Assembly: GCA_013397115.1 (NCBI GenBank)
Contig: VWZW01001370.1
Coordinates: 264,878 to 328,877 of the forward strand
DNA from: Edolisoma coerulescens
Lineage: Eukaryota; Chordata; Aves; Passeriformes; Campephagidae
Direction: 5' to 3'
Length of the DNA stretch: 64,000 nucleotides
This document shows positions 45,485 through 56,422 of this stretch, one piece after another (position 1 is the first letter of the stretch; every line of letters begins with the position of its first letter). The notes under the pieces are model-generated. The model did no database searches, was not told where the DNA came from, and worked only from the letters and a program-made list of their open reading frames with translations. The position numbers and the translations under genes were made by a program.

Positions 45485-45910
45485 CTCTGCTCTGGAGATC
45501 AATGAAATTGGCATATTCACTCTTTTTTGGCTAAGCAAGCTTGGTACTTGCAGATTCAGAACGTCAGATCAGCACACAGTGATGTCCTGCTGGAGGAACA
45601 TTCCCTTCACCTTTCTTGTTTAATGTTCCAAGGAGATTTTTTTTTTTTTATTTTAATCAGTACAAAAATCAGACAAAAGCCATGCTGTGCTGCGGTACTG
45701 AAAGTACATCCCAATAATTCAGAGTAAAATACCGGAAAAGACAGGAGTACTGACTCCCCAAACAGCCATCTAAACGACAGAAATTCCTGGTTAAATTCCT
45801 AAAAGACCTGGCCAACGCTAAGGATACACACAGCTCCAAATGAGCCTGGTGGTACCTTACCACACTGCTAAGCAAGTGGCTGAGAAAGCATTTAAAGGAT
45901 TAATGGCACT
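45485..45910. other. AT-richer unique DNA with T13 tract
   Basis: A T-run lies at 45637-45649. Surrounding sequence is complex and non-repetitive, possibly a conserved element or an unrecognised old repeat. Confidence 0.3.
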
Positions 45911-45929
45911 TTTCTGATCCTTACCCACT

Positions 45930-46007
45930 GCCTGTGGTGGGGGATTGGAACGAGAGGGTCTTTAAGGTCCCTCCCAACCCAAACCATTCTGTGATTCTGT
46001 AATTCTT
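45930..46007 (+). mobile_element. CR1 LINE 3'-end fragment
   Basis: The plus-strand tail reads GAGGGTCTTTAAGGTCCC, TCCCAACCCAAACCATTCTG and TGATTCTGTAATTC. This is the last ~75 bases of CR1 with two to three decayed terminal ATTCTGTG-type units. Little else of the element survives. Confidence 0.9.
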
Positions 46008-46332
46008 CTTTAGGATTCAGATTTGTCTTTCATGTGGCCACAACACTGAGTGTTGGTGGGAAAGGATCTCCCAACAGATCTGCTCTCACCAACCCCTCAC
46101 CTGTAGGATGGTCCCCTCTCTCTTCAGGGAAGACAAAAATGGGAAGGACCAGGCCGTCAGTGGCCTTGGACTGTCACACCCCCAGCACTGGCAGCAGCAG
46201 GCAGCTCAGCCCACATGTCCACATGAACCCATAAACTTGGACAAAAGGTACATTTTGGAGAGTTCTTGGGTAGAGCTGGCTGAGAGACAGCCCTGGAGTT
46301 GTGCTTGGAGCAGGCTGGTGGCCCAGTATGAA

Positions 46333-46735
46333 GAATCACAGAATAGAATCACAGAATCATGAAATCTCCTGGGTTGGAAGAGACCCACAGGATCATTGAT
46401 CCAGCCCCCGGCCCTGCACAGACACCCCAACACCCCCACCCTGGGCATCCCTGGCAGCGCTGCCCAAACGCTCCTGGAGCTCTGGCAGCCTCGGGGCCGT
46501 GCCCATTCCCTGGGGAGCCTGGGCAGTGCCCAGCACCCTCGGGGGGAAGAGCCTTTCCCTGATCTCCAACCCAACCCTGCCCTGGCCCAGCTCCAGCCCT
46601 TCCCTGGGTGCTGTCCCTGTGACAGGAGCAGAGATGGGAGCTCAGAAGGAGCTGCAGCCCCCGCTGAGCTCTGCCCTCAGTCTGCTCCACTCCAGCTGAA
46701 CGAGCCCAGCTCCCTCAGCCTCACTTCACCATCTT
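46333..46735 (-). mobile_element. CR1 LINE, 3' region, fourth subfamily
   Basis: The plus-strand order is ATCACAGAATAGAATCACAG (terminal repeats), CCTGGGTTGGAAGAGACCC, CCAACACCCCCACCCTGGGC, a block near 46455-46500, GGGGAAGAGCCTTTCCCTG at 46541, and the ORF2-end segment around 46640-46690. It then ends near AGCTCCCTCAGCCTC at 46718. The block wording differs from the three other CR1 groups in this window. About 400 bases are retained and the terminal repeats are reasonably intact. Confidence 0.92.
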
Positions 46736-46739
46736 TGTC

Positions 46740-49040
46740 ACCACCACATGCCTGGTGACACCACAGCGTCAGCCTGCTCTGCCCAGGTGCTTTTAATGAC
46801 CACAGTGGCCTGTTGGTCACACCCCTGGCTGCCCTGGGCAATCGCCCTCAGCCTCCAGCAGCCCTTGGTGGAGCAGCAGGTCCGAGGGTTTCCAGATGGC
46901 CCAAGGGTGGTGGTCACTGCCTCCTGCCAGGGCTCTGCACTGAGCTGCCCCAGGAGTCAGGGATGGGCTGGGAAGCACGTTCCCAGCTCCGTGCACCGTG
47001 TTGGCCCGTCGGAAGGGCTGGGCGTGCATCCTGCTGGTGTTTTGTCTCCCGAGGGGTCAGGCAGCCCCAGCAGGGCTGTCAGGAGCGCTCGGATCCAGCA
47101 GGCTCCGTGGGAGGCCACAGCGAGCTCACACAACACAACAGAAAGTGATTTTTTGCTCTTGACAACAATGAAGCGTTCTTGTGTTCAGCAACGAGTCTGT
47201 GCTCTCCAGACTCGCTGCCTTTTGGAAAAGCCCTTGAATCCATCAGGCCCATCCTGCTCTCCTGAGGGCTGCGGGTGACAATCTGCCCTGCTGCTGCCTG
47301 GGGGGGATGTTCTGGGGACAGCTGCTCACGCCCCAGGGGACAGCGGACACCCCACGGGAGGAAGGAGGGTGGGAATGCAAGCCCAGAGCTGTGGCTGCAG
47401 CTTGTGCCTGATGGGGTGAGAGGCAGAGAGGGCTGTGGGAATGGGAGGAGGATGAGTTGCACGCTGGTGTTGCAGCAAGGCAAGCCCTGGGCTCAGCTGG
47501 GCAGGCTCAGGGATCCCCACTGAGGTCAGGGTGCAGGGAAGGGCTGTCCCACCAGGGCCAGGTGCAGGCTGGCACCCTGTCCCTCACCCCCAGAGAGGCC
47601 GTGTCACCAGAGGGCAGCTGGGCAGCAGCCAAACCTGCGGTGTGCAGGACGGGGCTCCTCGTCCCAGCCGGGGCTCCCTCCCTGCAGCCACCCTGGACAC
47701 GCCCCAAAGCAGCACCGTGGGCTCGGCCCCAGCCCATCCCGGGGGTGCTGCAATCCCAGGAGTGCTGCCATGGGTTGGGAGTGCAAACCACACTGTGCTG
47801 ACTTTCGAAGAAAGTTGGGAGTGTTTCACTTTCTTTCCCCTTCCAGTATGACCACAGTGCTCCACAGACCTCCTGAGTGAGGAGCTGGCTGTGTTTGCTG
47901 TCCCTCAAGCCAATCTGTGCCGTTGGAAACATCCCTGGAAAGCTGACTTGGAAGAATTTCGTCATGGACTGCCAGTCTGGAAGTTGCAGGTGTGTTTGGC
48001 AAAGTCTTGCACAGCTGAGCATGGGTCCCACCTTCCAGGAAACACACCCTGGGGAGCGCTGGTGAGAGAGCCAGGCACCACCAGAAACTCATCCAGAACA
48101 AAAGCTCAACGCAACCTAAGAGCCATTCCAAATATTTGTTAAAAAAAAAAAAAGCGAAAGGAAATTACACAGGAGGAATTTTAGTCTGAATCAAACTGAA
48201 CATCATCATTGCTCACCATCCTTTTAAAGCTCTGCTGGTTTCCAATTGGAAAATGCCACTGATGAACCACTTGCACTCAAACAAAGCCACCTGGCTTTGA
48301 TCCTGACACTTGCATTCACTTGGCTGATATTTTTCCCCCCAAGAACAGACCTTTTTCTGTACAAAACAGCCATTTCAGTGGAACCCTCTTGTTCAGCAGA
48401 AAAGCTCCTGGACTGAGAGGCGGAGGAGGAAGAGGAGGTTGAGGCTCAAACCCTGCAGCCCAGGAAGAGAGGATCTCACAGCTGGTGCCCTGGCTGCCCC
48501 AGGCTGGCTGTGGCAGGACCTCTGTTCCCCTGTCCTCTCTCTGTTCAGCCCAGCCAGGGCTGGCCTGTGCCCTCCCAGGGCGGTGCCCAGGGGGACACGG
48601 GGCTGCTGTGACCCTGGGTGAGGCCAACACGAGCTCCTGGGGGCTCCAGGCATCTCTCCCATGGCATAGGGTGGGGTCATGGGCATCTCACTCCCTCCCC
48701 AGGAAAAGGAAACCAGTGACACACCGTGCTGCTGGGTGTGGAGAAGGGCTGGGGGTCTCACAGCCTTCCCACTGCTGGGGAAACCGTGCTGACTCCTGTC
48801 CTGGGGATGCCACGCTCTCCCTGCCAGGGCCACGGGGCTCCTGTCACGTGTGAAACCCAGTGACTGTCCCTCTGCTGGCAGGTGGTGCCATGGCTGGAGC
48901 CACGGTCCTGGCATGAAGCCCATCCCAAGTCACCCCCCTCCACCCTCATGCTGCCGGGCCCTGCTCTGCTCAGGCATTTGCCAAAGACAAAGGAGCCCAA
49001 GAAGTGTTTGGACAAGGCTCTCAGGCAGCTGGTGGGACTC
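46740..49040. other. Unique DNA; AT-rich patch at 48130-48310
   Basis: No gene or repeat is recognised. An A13 run lies at 48141-48153 followed by AT-rich complex sequence to about 48310, a weak candidate element. Confidence 0.45.
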
Positions 49041-49044
49041 TTGT

Positions 49045-49128
49045 GACTGTCCTGGGTAGGGTCAGAAGTTGGGCATTGATGACTCTTGTGGGTCCCTCCC
49101 AGCTCGGGATATTCTGCAGTTCTATGAA
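49045..49128 (+). mobile_element. Old CR1 LINE 3'-end fragment
   Basis: Decayed plus-strand tail: GGCATTGATGACTCTTGTGG, GTCCCTCCCAGCTCGGGATA and TTCTGCAGTTCTATG. It keeps the GATGANCT..GGTCCCTCCAACC..ATTCTGTGNTTCTATG plan with many changes. Confidence 0.75.
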
Positions 49129-49319
49129 ATCCATGTTGTTGGTTTTTGTACTCACTCAGAGACAAGAGGCTGTGGAGGTCTGTGTGTGTCAGACTGGCCC
49201 AGCAAAACGAGGGATGAGCTCATGGGATCTGCCATGACATCACAGGGCACGGCACCCCAGCACCCTGGTGGCGCACGTGGGTTGGAAACGTCTGGCCTGG
49301 ACATGACAGACCCTTCCTG

Positions 49320-49600
49320 CACGGAACTGAAAACATTTATTCTGGAAGGGTCTGGATGCTCGTGGCTAAAAGCAATAAATACGGATTTAATTTCATAGTT
49401 AATACCCTGTCCAGGGTAAAATGCTCATTTTTAATATCGTTGCCTGCGATCTGACATTACCAACGAGATGTTGCAATGCAATCTCTGAGTCATTGCGCAG
49501 CAGATAATGGTATTTTCTTGAGTTCAATCTGGAGGAGTTGGCCCCATTTATCAAGCCTGAAAAAACGATGCCAGAGAGTCTGCCAGAGAGTCTGTCTGGC
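49320..49600. promoter_or_regulatory. AT-rich high-complexity island; strong conserved-element candidate
   Basis: Non-repetitive sequence includes GTTGCAATGCAATCTC at 49472-49487 (C/EBP-like TTGCAAT core with an octamer-like ATGCAAT). It also has CTGAGTCATTGCGCAGC at 49484-49500, which merges AP-1-like TGAGTCA and C/EBP-like ATTGCGCA cores. AATAAATACGGATTTAATTTC occurs at 49374. No repeat is recognised and frames are short. Dense overlapping factor motifs in complex DNA suggest an enhancer, but this is motif evidence only. Confidence 0.35.
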
Positions 49601-49604
49601 CTGT

Positions 49605-50935
49605 GCTGCACACGAGTTACGTGACCCGGGGCTGCGAGGAGAGGGGGAGAGAGGGAGCAGACCTGGATGTGGCCATGGGGGATCTCCTGGGAGTGCATCT
49701 CACCCACTCCTTCCTTAGGGTCAGCCAAGAGACTCCCGAGTTTGGGGTATGGGGGAGCCAGGAGTGACCACGTCTCTCTGCCTTTGCTTTTAGGCTGCCC
49801 CAAGGGAGCTGCTGTCCTACAGCAGGAGCAGGCACAGCTGACATTTGGGGTCTGGGGAGTCCCTGAGACGTGGAGGAACTGGTTGATGTGAGAGGATCCC
49901 TCAAGTCTGTCCAGTACCAGGACTGGGAGCCCCATTCTGCTGAGCCCAGGGGTGGGGACAACAACACTTGGCAAAGGTGGCTAAGGAAGGAATGTCCATT
50001 ATGGACAGGTCAGTGAAATCTCCCAGGAAGGGACTGGGGCAGGGAAGCCGTGAGGAAGCATCCTCACAGAAATCCTGCCCTAAAAAGTGTGTGTGCATCT
50101 TGTAGGTCTCTCAGGGGAGGAAGCAGAAGGAGAGGAGAATGGGAGCTGGAGGAGAAGCCTGCCTGGGCTGCCTTGGGCTCTGGGAGTGTTTAAAGGAGCT
50201 TGAAAGACCTGCAGAAAACCAGAAGCAATCCTAGGAATATTGGGATTTGTTTTCTCTAGGCAAGCGGGAGCGTCTCCAGTTATCCAGCAACACCAGCGTG
50301 GGAGGGAGACCTCTCTGGCAGAGTGCTCCTGCCTCTGGCAGGCAGAGCCCAGGATCTGCACAGAAATGTGCACTGCACTTCTAGCACAGAGCACCATGGA
50401 CCCATTGGGCCAACTTGGCTGGGGACGCAGCAGATTTGCTTTCAGCAGAAAGGCTTTAACTCGAGACTGGGCACCTCGTTGTGAAAGAAATGCTTTTTAT
50501 TGACCAGACATTGCAGACAGGATGCAAGAACCAGCAGATGAGAGTCCCTGGCCTGCTCTGCAGAGGTCAGAGCAGATGATCCTTTCCGTCCTTGAAAGCC
50601 AGTAAATGGTTCTGCAGATGCTTAATGTGTGAATGAAACAGTGACTGACGAGAACAAGACACGTTAACTCCTGTGATCCTCGGTCCAGAGGCAGTGCCAG
50701 GGGGTGTCTGAGCCAGGAGGAAAGTGTGGGGCTCACGAAGGCTCCCACAACAACAGGGTCCTGACCAGGGGCTGCACAGGCAGGGCTCGTGCTGAGATCT
50801 CATCTGCTCACCTGGAAACCAGCAGAGACCCAGCCCCATGTGGGAGTGGCCAGTCCTTTCTCCTGCTCCTCAGTTTTCTGTGGGTTTCGGGTAGGGAACT
50901 GCCTGTCCAGACGTAGCCACCTCCCTTGTCATGTC
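49605..50935. other. Unique GC-rich DNA, nothing recognised
   Basis: No gene or repeat is recognised. It borders the CT-rich minisatellite. Confidence 0.45.
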
Positions 50936-50940
50936 CTTGC

Positions 50941-51252
50941 CTGCCTTCTCCTTCCTTCTCCTGCCTTTTCCTTCCTTTTCCTGCCTCCTCCTTCCTTCTC
51001 CTGCCTCCTCCTTCCTTCTCCTGCCTTTTCCTTCCTTTTCCTGCCTCCTCCTTCCTTCTCCTGCCTCCTCCTTCCTTCTCCTGCCTTTTCCTTCCTTTTC
51101 CTGCCTTCTCCTCCCTTCTCCTCCCTTCCCCTGCCTCCTCCTTCCTTCTCCTGCCTTCCCCTTCCTTCTCCTGCCTTCCCCTTCTTTCTCCTGCCTTCTT
51201 CTCCTTCCTTCTCCTGCCTTCCCCTTCCTTCTTCTGCCTTCCCCTGCCTTCC
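50941..51252 (+). repeat. CT-rich 20-bp minisatellite with 60-bp higher-order repeat
   Basis: About 15 tandem 20-bp monomers begin CTGCC. Two monomer types are clear: type A (CTGCCTTTTCCTTCCTTTTC) and type B (CTGCCTCCTCCTTCCTTCTC). From 50961 the order is A-B-B, A-B-B, A, so 50961-51100 repeats perfectly at 60 bases. Before and after, monomers diverge (TTCTC and CCCC variants; one 10-base partial unit at 51121 and one 23-base unit at 51191). The strand is pyrimidine-only apart from one G per monomer. Frames through it give Ser/Leu/Pro-rich or Gly/Arg/Glu-rich peptides that are not genes. Confidence 0.95.
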
Positions 51253-51254
51253 AG

Positions 51255-51845
51255 CACAAGCTGCCCACCAGGATCTCCCTGTCCTTCTGTGGATAAAAAC
51301 ACGGGTCAGCCACTGCTCGGGATTGGGAGTGAGGGGTGGGAGCCGTGTCTGGGACAGAGGAGTCCAGCCAGGAGCTGGGTGACCCACAGGAGACATTCCA
51401 GCTGTGGGCATCCTCCCCAGAGCAGATCACCACTGCTTGTTCAAATGCTTGTCAGTGAAATGTGGTATTTCAGACACCAAGTTCACAATTTCAAAGAGAA
51501 ACTTAATTTTCGTAAGAAAACAAAAAAAAAAAAACAAAAAGAGAGTTTTATTTCCAGTGAAATCTGAAAAACCGCAAAGTGATTGAAGAATTTCTGATTT
51601 TAATTGCCAAATACAAAATGGGGGGAACTTGGAGAATTAAAACAAAATTGGGCTTAATGTCTCAATTTTCAGTTGCCAAAGGAGGGACAATGCCATCTTC
51701 ATGCTGCTGGATTTCAGACAAGCCTCGGTTTATTCAAATTAATATATGTGTTGACAAAAAACGTTTCATGAAAACAACTTTTCTCAGGAACCATTTCCAT
51801 TTCCCAGTTCTGTGACCCTAAAACGCACGCCAAAAGTCTCTAAGA
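51255..51845. other. Unique DNA, AT-rich from 51460; A13 tract
   Basis: The GC-rich part ends near 51450. Then follows AT-rich sequence with an A-run at 51522-51534. The AT-rich part may be the degraded 5' portion of the CR1 relic that follows, but I cannot align it. Confidence 0.4.
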
Positions 51846-51849
51846 GTGC

Positions 51850-52930
51850 TTTAGTTTATTTAACTGAAAAGCAAAATGACAATAAAGCGAATATTTAAAG
51901 TGAAGCTCTGTTCTGAAAATATATCCACTTAATGCAAAAACGATTCAGCTTCACAGAGCTGGAAACAATTATGAACCAAATCAATTGGGAGAAGGAATTT
52001 AATCAGAAAAATGTGAATGCTAAGTGGGAATTGTTGAAAAACATTTTACGCGTTGCCCCAAAACCACAATCCCACAATTGAGAAAGGAGGCAACGTTGGT
52101 TAAAAAAATAGACAACTCTGGCTCATGAGGGAAGTGAAGACAACTGTGAAAAATAAGAAAACCATATATAACTTAAGAAAGTGGAAACTGATAATGATGA
52201 ATGAGAAGTGAGAAGCTGTAGAAAGCTGATAAGGAAAGCCAAGAGCTGAGGACAAGGTAGGGGCTGCAAACCTGAGCGAGGGAGCAGCGACTGCTGTCAG
52301 TGTAAAGGGAATAATTACAGCTCCGGTGAGGCTGTGGGTTGTGTTACACTTGGGACAGATGCACCAGGAGAAATCTCTTGCTCACCAGTGTTTGATGGGC
52401 TGAATCAGGCACTGGAGGGGCCGGGCATCAGCTCTGGGCAGGCCCCTCCAAAGGCTGCCACAGACAGCAAGAGGCAAATTTAGGAGAGGAAAATGTGATT
52501 AAAGCTGACTCGCATGGACTTACAGAAAACAGAGCGTGTCAAACTAAGATTCATCTTTTTCCTGAAATTACGAGTTTGATTGATAAAAATAATATTGGTG
52601 GTGTAAAACACTCAGACTTCTGTAGGCGGTGCCGTGGTACTGCTACGTTTTGATGCAGAAACCAGAACAATACCCAATTAACACAGGCCATATTTAATAG
52701 ATTAAAAGCTGGCTGTGGGGTGTCCCAGCTGCGACCATCAGTGGGAACTCCACACCCAGGGGGGGAAACAGAGCTCCCCAGGGGTCAGGGCTGTGCCCTG
52801 GGCTATCCAACCGCCTTATCAATGATCTGGAAATGCATTAAATCATCTGTGGGGTGGTGAGAGGAACAAATGGGGAAGAAGCCAGATCGCTGCTGCAGAG
52901 GGGCCTGGGTCCCTGGGCACAAGCAGTTAA
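51850..52930 (+). mobile_element. Ancient CR1-type LINE ORF2 relic
   Basis: Plus-strand text retains recognisable pieces of old CR1 ORF2. AATATATCCACTTAATGC and GCTGGAAACAATTATGAACC lie near 51920-51975, then GTGAATGCTAAGTGGGAATT at 52012 and GGGAAGTGAAGACAACTGTG near 52120. The reverse-transcriptase part runs from about 52500 to 52845. ACTTCTGTAGGCGG at 52616 corresponds to the 'LDFCKAFD' catalytic block, which is broken and frameshifted here. TTATCAATGATCTGGAAATG at 52816 corresponds to 'FNIFINDL'. Stops and indels make it non-functional. Identification is from remembered family structure, not a search. Confidence 0.7.
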
Positions 52931-52934
52931 CGCA

Positions 52935-53895
52935 GGCAGATGGAGCCACGCATCCAGGGACAGATTATCCTGGAGCCCTACACACAGCTCCGACCCTCAT
53001 CCTGCTTGCATGAGGCCCCTCTTCCCACTGCCCACCTGCCTGCAGCCCCTGGGAAGAGGCAGGAAGGAGCTGGGCAGGGCACTGCAGCTCTTGCTGGCAT
53101 TCCCCAGTGGAAAGAGTGGCTTGGGCTGGCTCCGGCTGCCCGTGTGCCAACATCCAACGTGTTTTACAACTGACCTGCACGGAATGTGTGTCACAGAAGA
53201 GGATATGTAGCCCTGGAGAACATAAACCACAGCTGCATTGTTTAAAAGTACCTCATCCACTGGATTGGAGCAGCAGGAGAAGATGATCTCAGGGAGATAA
53301 CTCCAGGAGTGTGTGAGCAGCAACGGCCCCGCTACCTTCGCCAGTGGAAGATTCTTATAAATTCACTCCTCCTGCCATCCTTTTGCAAGGGGTCAGAAGA
53401 TGTACTGACAATAGCAGCGTGCAAATATTTCAGAACTTGGCCACACGCTGAGCAAACACTCTGGATAGTTTCACGAGTAGATTAAAATGCCAGATCAGCG
53501 AGCAGTGCTGCACTTTAAATATGCTCACTAATTTATTAAGTTTATTCTTAGCGAGCTTGCAGGCTTCAGAAAGTTAAATTTCTCGGTGACAAATGGCCGT
53601 GGAGCTGGGCAGGCAGGGCGTGCATGCTGGGGAGCAGATCCCCCCAAGCCCTGCCCGGGGCAGAATCCCCAGAGGAAGAGCCGGCACGGGCTTGGTGACA
53701 AGACTCTTGTGCAGCTACAAAACCAGGGCTCTTGGCACATCCCACGCTTCTCCAAGGAGCTGCTGCCTCCCACTCCTGGCTCAGACATCCCTTATCTGTT
53801 TCCCCTGTGTGCTATGGGTTAACTGCTCCAAGCACCACTCCTCAGAGCATTCTCAGTGTCCCAGCTTCAGTCCTCTGTGCTCCAGCAGAGAGGGG
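52935..53895. other. Unique DNA; AT-rich patch at 53440-53590
   Basis: No gene or repeat is recognised. The AT-rich patch (TTTAAATATGCTCACTAATT) is a weak conserved-element candidate. Confidence 0.4.
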
Positions 53896-53898
53896 GAA

Positions 53899-54118
53899 GC
53901 CCTGTGGCACAGGGATGAAGGGAGGGGAAGCCCTGTGGCACAGGGATGACGGGAAGGGGATGCCCTCTGGCACAGGGATGCAGAGAGAAGGAAGCCCTGT
54001 GGCACAGGGATGAAGGGAGGGGGATGCCCAGTGGCACAGGGATGAAGGGAGGGGGATGCCCAGTGGCACAGGGATGAAGGGAGGGGGATGCCCAGTGGCA
54101 CAGGGATGCTCCGAGGGG
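53899..54118 (+). repeat. 32-bp minisatellite, seven units
   Basis: Units start GCCC at 53899, 53930, 53962, 53994, 54026, 54058 and 54090. The first is 31 bases, the next five are 32, and the last is partial (about 29). The core TGGCACAGGGATG is invariant. The variable triplet after GCCC is TGT in units 1, 2 and 4, TCT in unit 3 and AGT in units 5-7. Units 5 and 6 are identical, which marks the right half as the more recently homogenised. G-rich strand. Frames give repeated Pro/Leu/His peptides with no meaning. Confidence 0.96.
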
Positions 54119-54345
54119 CCATCCCCGGGCACGGAGCAGCCTGCCAGCCGCGGGGCCAGGGCTCGGCACTGCGTGCTGGGCCAGCTCCTCGGGAGGGCGA
54201 TGACAGCCACCGAGGGGATGCCTCCGTGCTGTTTGTGGGGCAGAAACAGGGCCCTGCGAGCCTTGCAGGGCCAGAACGCAGCGGGACCCTTTGAGCCGGA
54301 GCTCGCAGCCGTGCGGGGCTGCCCCGCAGCGTTTGCCGCATCTCT
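54112..54345. promoter_or_regulatory. CpG-dense block next to the 32-bp minisatellite
   Basis: About 20 CpG in some 235 bases, including CAGCCGCGGGGCC, GGAGGGCGATG and CAGCCGTGCGGGGC. It begins where the minisatellite ends. Probably a small CpG island or a biased-gene-conversion patch. No exon or initiator is recognised. Confidence 0.4.
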
Positions 54346-54487
54346 GGGGAGTTGTTCTTCGTCCTGCAGAAGGGACTTGCGCCTCTCCTGCTAACTCTGG
54401 GAGGGAAAAGACTTTCCCAGGAACATTTCCTGAGCTGGGAGCGGATGCCACGTGGCATCACAACCCTCCGTCAAGAGCAAAGGCATG

Positions 54488-54515
54488 TTGTTGTTGTTGT
54501 TGTTGTTGTTGTTGT
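54488..54515 (+). repeat. (TTG)9 microsatellite
   Basis: Nine perfect TTG units plus one T. No coding context; the Val/Val or Asn/Asn runs in translation are artefacts. Confidence 0.97.
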
Positions 54516-54519
54516 CACT

Positions 54520-56275
54520 CGCGCTGCAAATGAGCTGCCGGACCCGAGGCAGGGTGTGCCGCTGCCCGCAGTTAAACAAACTCCCTCTGCCCCGTCCCGC
54601 AGCTGGCTGGGCCTTGTCGGAGCCCTGCAGAAGGACCTGCTCCGACAGCCCTTCTCCCCTGAGCCGTGATTGACTGCCCAGCCCGCCGTGCAGACGGGCA
54701 GCAGCACGCACACGCGTGTGCAGGGCTGGATCCGCACCCAGCGGGGTCCCCGTGCGCTCCGCAGCTCCTCATCCCCAGCTCCCTCGGCGTTTCAGCAAGT
54801 CCCTGCCTCAAAACCAGCTCCTGTCATGAGATGCTCAGCCCTGTTTCCTGACCTTTGCCCTACCTCAGCAGCAGTTTGGCTTCTAGAAATGCAGGAGAGC
54901 TGCAAACTCAGTCCTTGCACTGCGGGAGCAGCATCAGCCCCTCGCTCACGAACTCACCCAAGTGCAGAGAAGCCTTTTGGAGTGAGAGCACCCCAGAATG
55001 TCACCCTCAACAGGCCTCAGCTACTCTGTTTTCCTCCCCTCCCGTGGCTAGAGCAGCACATGGGGAAGATTTGGCTTTGGGAGGCCCAAAAAATCACATA
55101 AAGGATAAAACCATTCCTGCACTTAAAAGGATTAGAAGACTGTAAGGAGAGAATAAAGTTCTGGAGACTGGTCTGGGATGCCACAGATGCTGGGCATGAG
55201 ATGCTGCACTTGGTGACAACTCGGAGGGCTCAGGGGAGTGTGGCTGGCACCGTGGGCACACCCCTGGGAAAGGCAGGTCCCTGCCCAGCATGAGGGGTGA
55301 GTGGCAAAGCCCGCTCATTTTAGCCTGCACTTTATTTTAGATCATTTCACTCCTTCACAGCTCTGCAAAGGCACCGACTGCTCCTTCACCCCGCACATGC
55401 CAGCCCAGCAGGGCTGCTCCAGGAATCACAGCGTGCTGGGTGATGGGCAATATCCCACCAAAACCAGCCCTCCTGGGACACTGGCTGCTCCCCACGAGGC
55501 ACAGCTCTGCCTGGAGGGGAGACACAGCCCACAGCACCAGCACCTCCAGCCCCAGTCCTGCTGCCCTCCCTGCAGAGCATCAGCAGACCCCACACCCCAG
55601 AGCTGTGGGGGGGGCACAGCCCCATCCTGAGGCTGCCTGTGGCTGTCACACTGTCACAGTAGGGTTCAGAGCCAGGAAATCCCTGGGGACAGCTGATAAG
55701 CCCTCTGCATCTGTTCCAAAAATGCCCGTGCAAGCAGGGTGAATTTTTTGGCTTGAGGTTGGGCCATAAATCAACGTGAGTCAGAGAAGGCCCCTGACAG
55801 TGTGTCCCCTTCGCCGGTGCCTTCCCCAGGACACTGCCAGCAGCCCAAGCTGGTGCCTGGGACCTGTGTGCCTGGGACACGCTGCACGATGGACACAGGG
55901 CTGGAGAAACCTGAAGGAACCTGGCAGTTCTGGGTCAGAACCACCCTGGCTCCTGTCCTGAGGGTGGGCTGGGCCCTTGAGGAGAGCATGGGAAGGAGGC
56001 TGGCAGGGGGGGTGGCTTTGGGGCAGTTCCCTAAACACAATCCTCTCTGTGCAGTGTGTGCCCTGTGGGAGCCAGGGAAGGGCAGGGAGGCACCAGGGCT
56101 GCTGCTCTTGTGGGGCACGCACTGGGCTGGGGAGGCTCAGCTCCGTGGAGGAGCAGGAGAACAGGCTGGCAGAGGATTCTGGTGCCTCCTGCCTCGGCTC
56201 TGGTGGGTGTAGGGGTCTGTGCTGCATCTCTGAACCACACATCCTCCATGGTTCCCACTGTGGACGCTGGGTTGC
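54520..56275. other. Unique GC-rich DNA, nothing recognised
   Basis: No gene or repeat is recognised. The section 55040-55200 is AT-richer and contains AGAGAATAAAG near 55147 with no other transcript signal. Confidence 0.45.
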
Positions 56276-56301
56276 AGAACGATTTTCCAGCTCTCTGCCT
56301 C

Positions 56302-56335
56302 TGTCTGTGAGAAAGTCTTTGCTTTCTCACAGACA
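56302..56335. repeat. Perfect 14-bp inverted repeat with 6-base loop
   Basis: The arm TGTCTGTGAGAAAG at 56302-56315 is the exact reverse complement of CTTTCTCACAGACA at 56322-56335, separated by TCTTTG. It could fold as a hairpin in RNA or extrude as a cruciform. It sits at the probable 5' edge of the LTR-like segment. Confidence 0.97.
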
Positions 56336-56350
56336 CTGGCTGAAAACAGT

Positions 56351-56422
56351 TGGAAGTTTCAGTAAACTAATCCCTTTATCTTGCATTGGAAGTTTCTGTA
56401 GACTAATCCCTTTATCTTGCAG
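56351..56422 (+). repeat. 36-bp tandem duplication
   Basis: Two adjacent 36-base copies begin TGGAAGTTTC at 56351 and 56387. They share CTAATCCCTTTATCTTGCA and differ at only a few positions (CAGTAAAC versus TGTAGACT region). It lies in the presumed U3 of the LTR-like segment, where enhancer duplications are common in retroviruses. Confidence 0.95.

Noticed and set aside
50789..51567. Ser/Leu/Pro-rich and Gly/Arg/Glu-rich frames up to 213 codons
   Set aside because: Produced by the CT-rich 20-bp minisatellite on either strand.
53842..54461. Minus-strand frames up to 202 codons with Pro/His/Leu repeats
   Set aside because: Translation of the 32-bp minisatellite.
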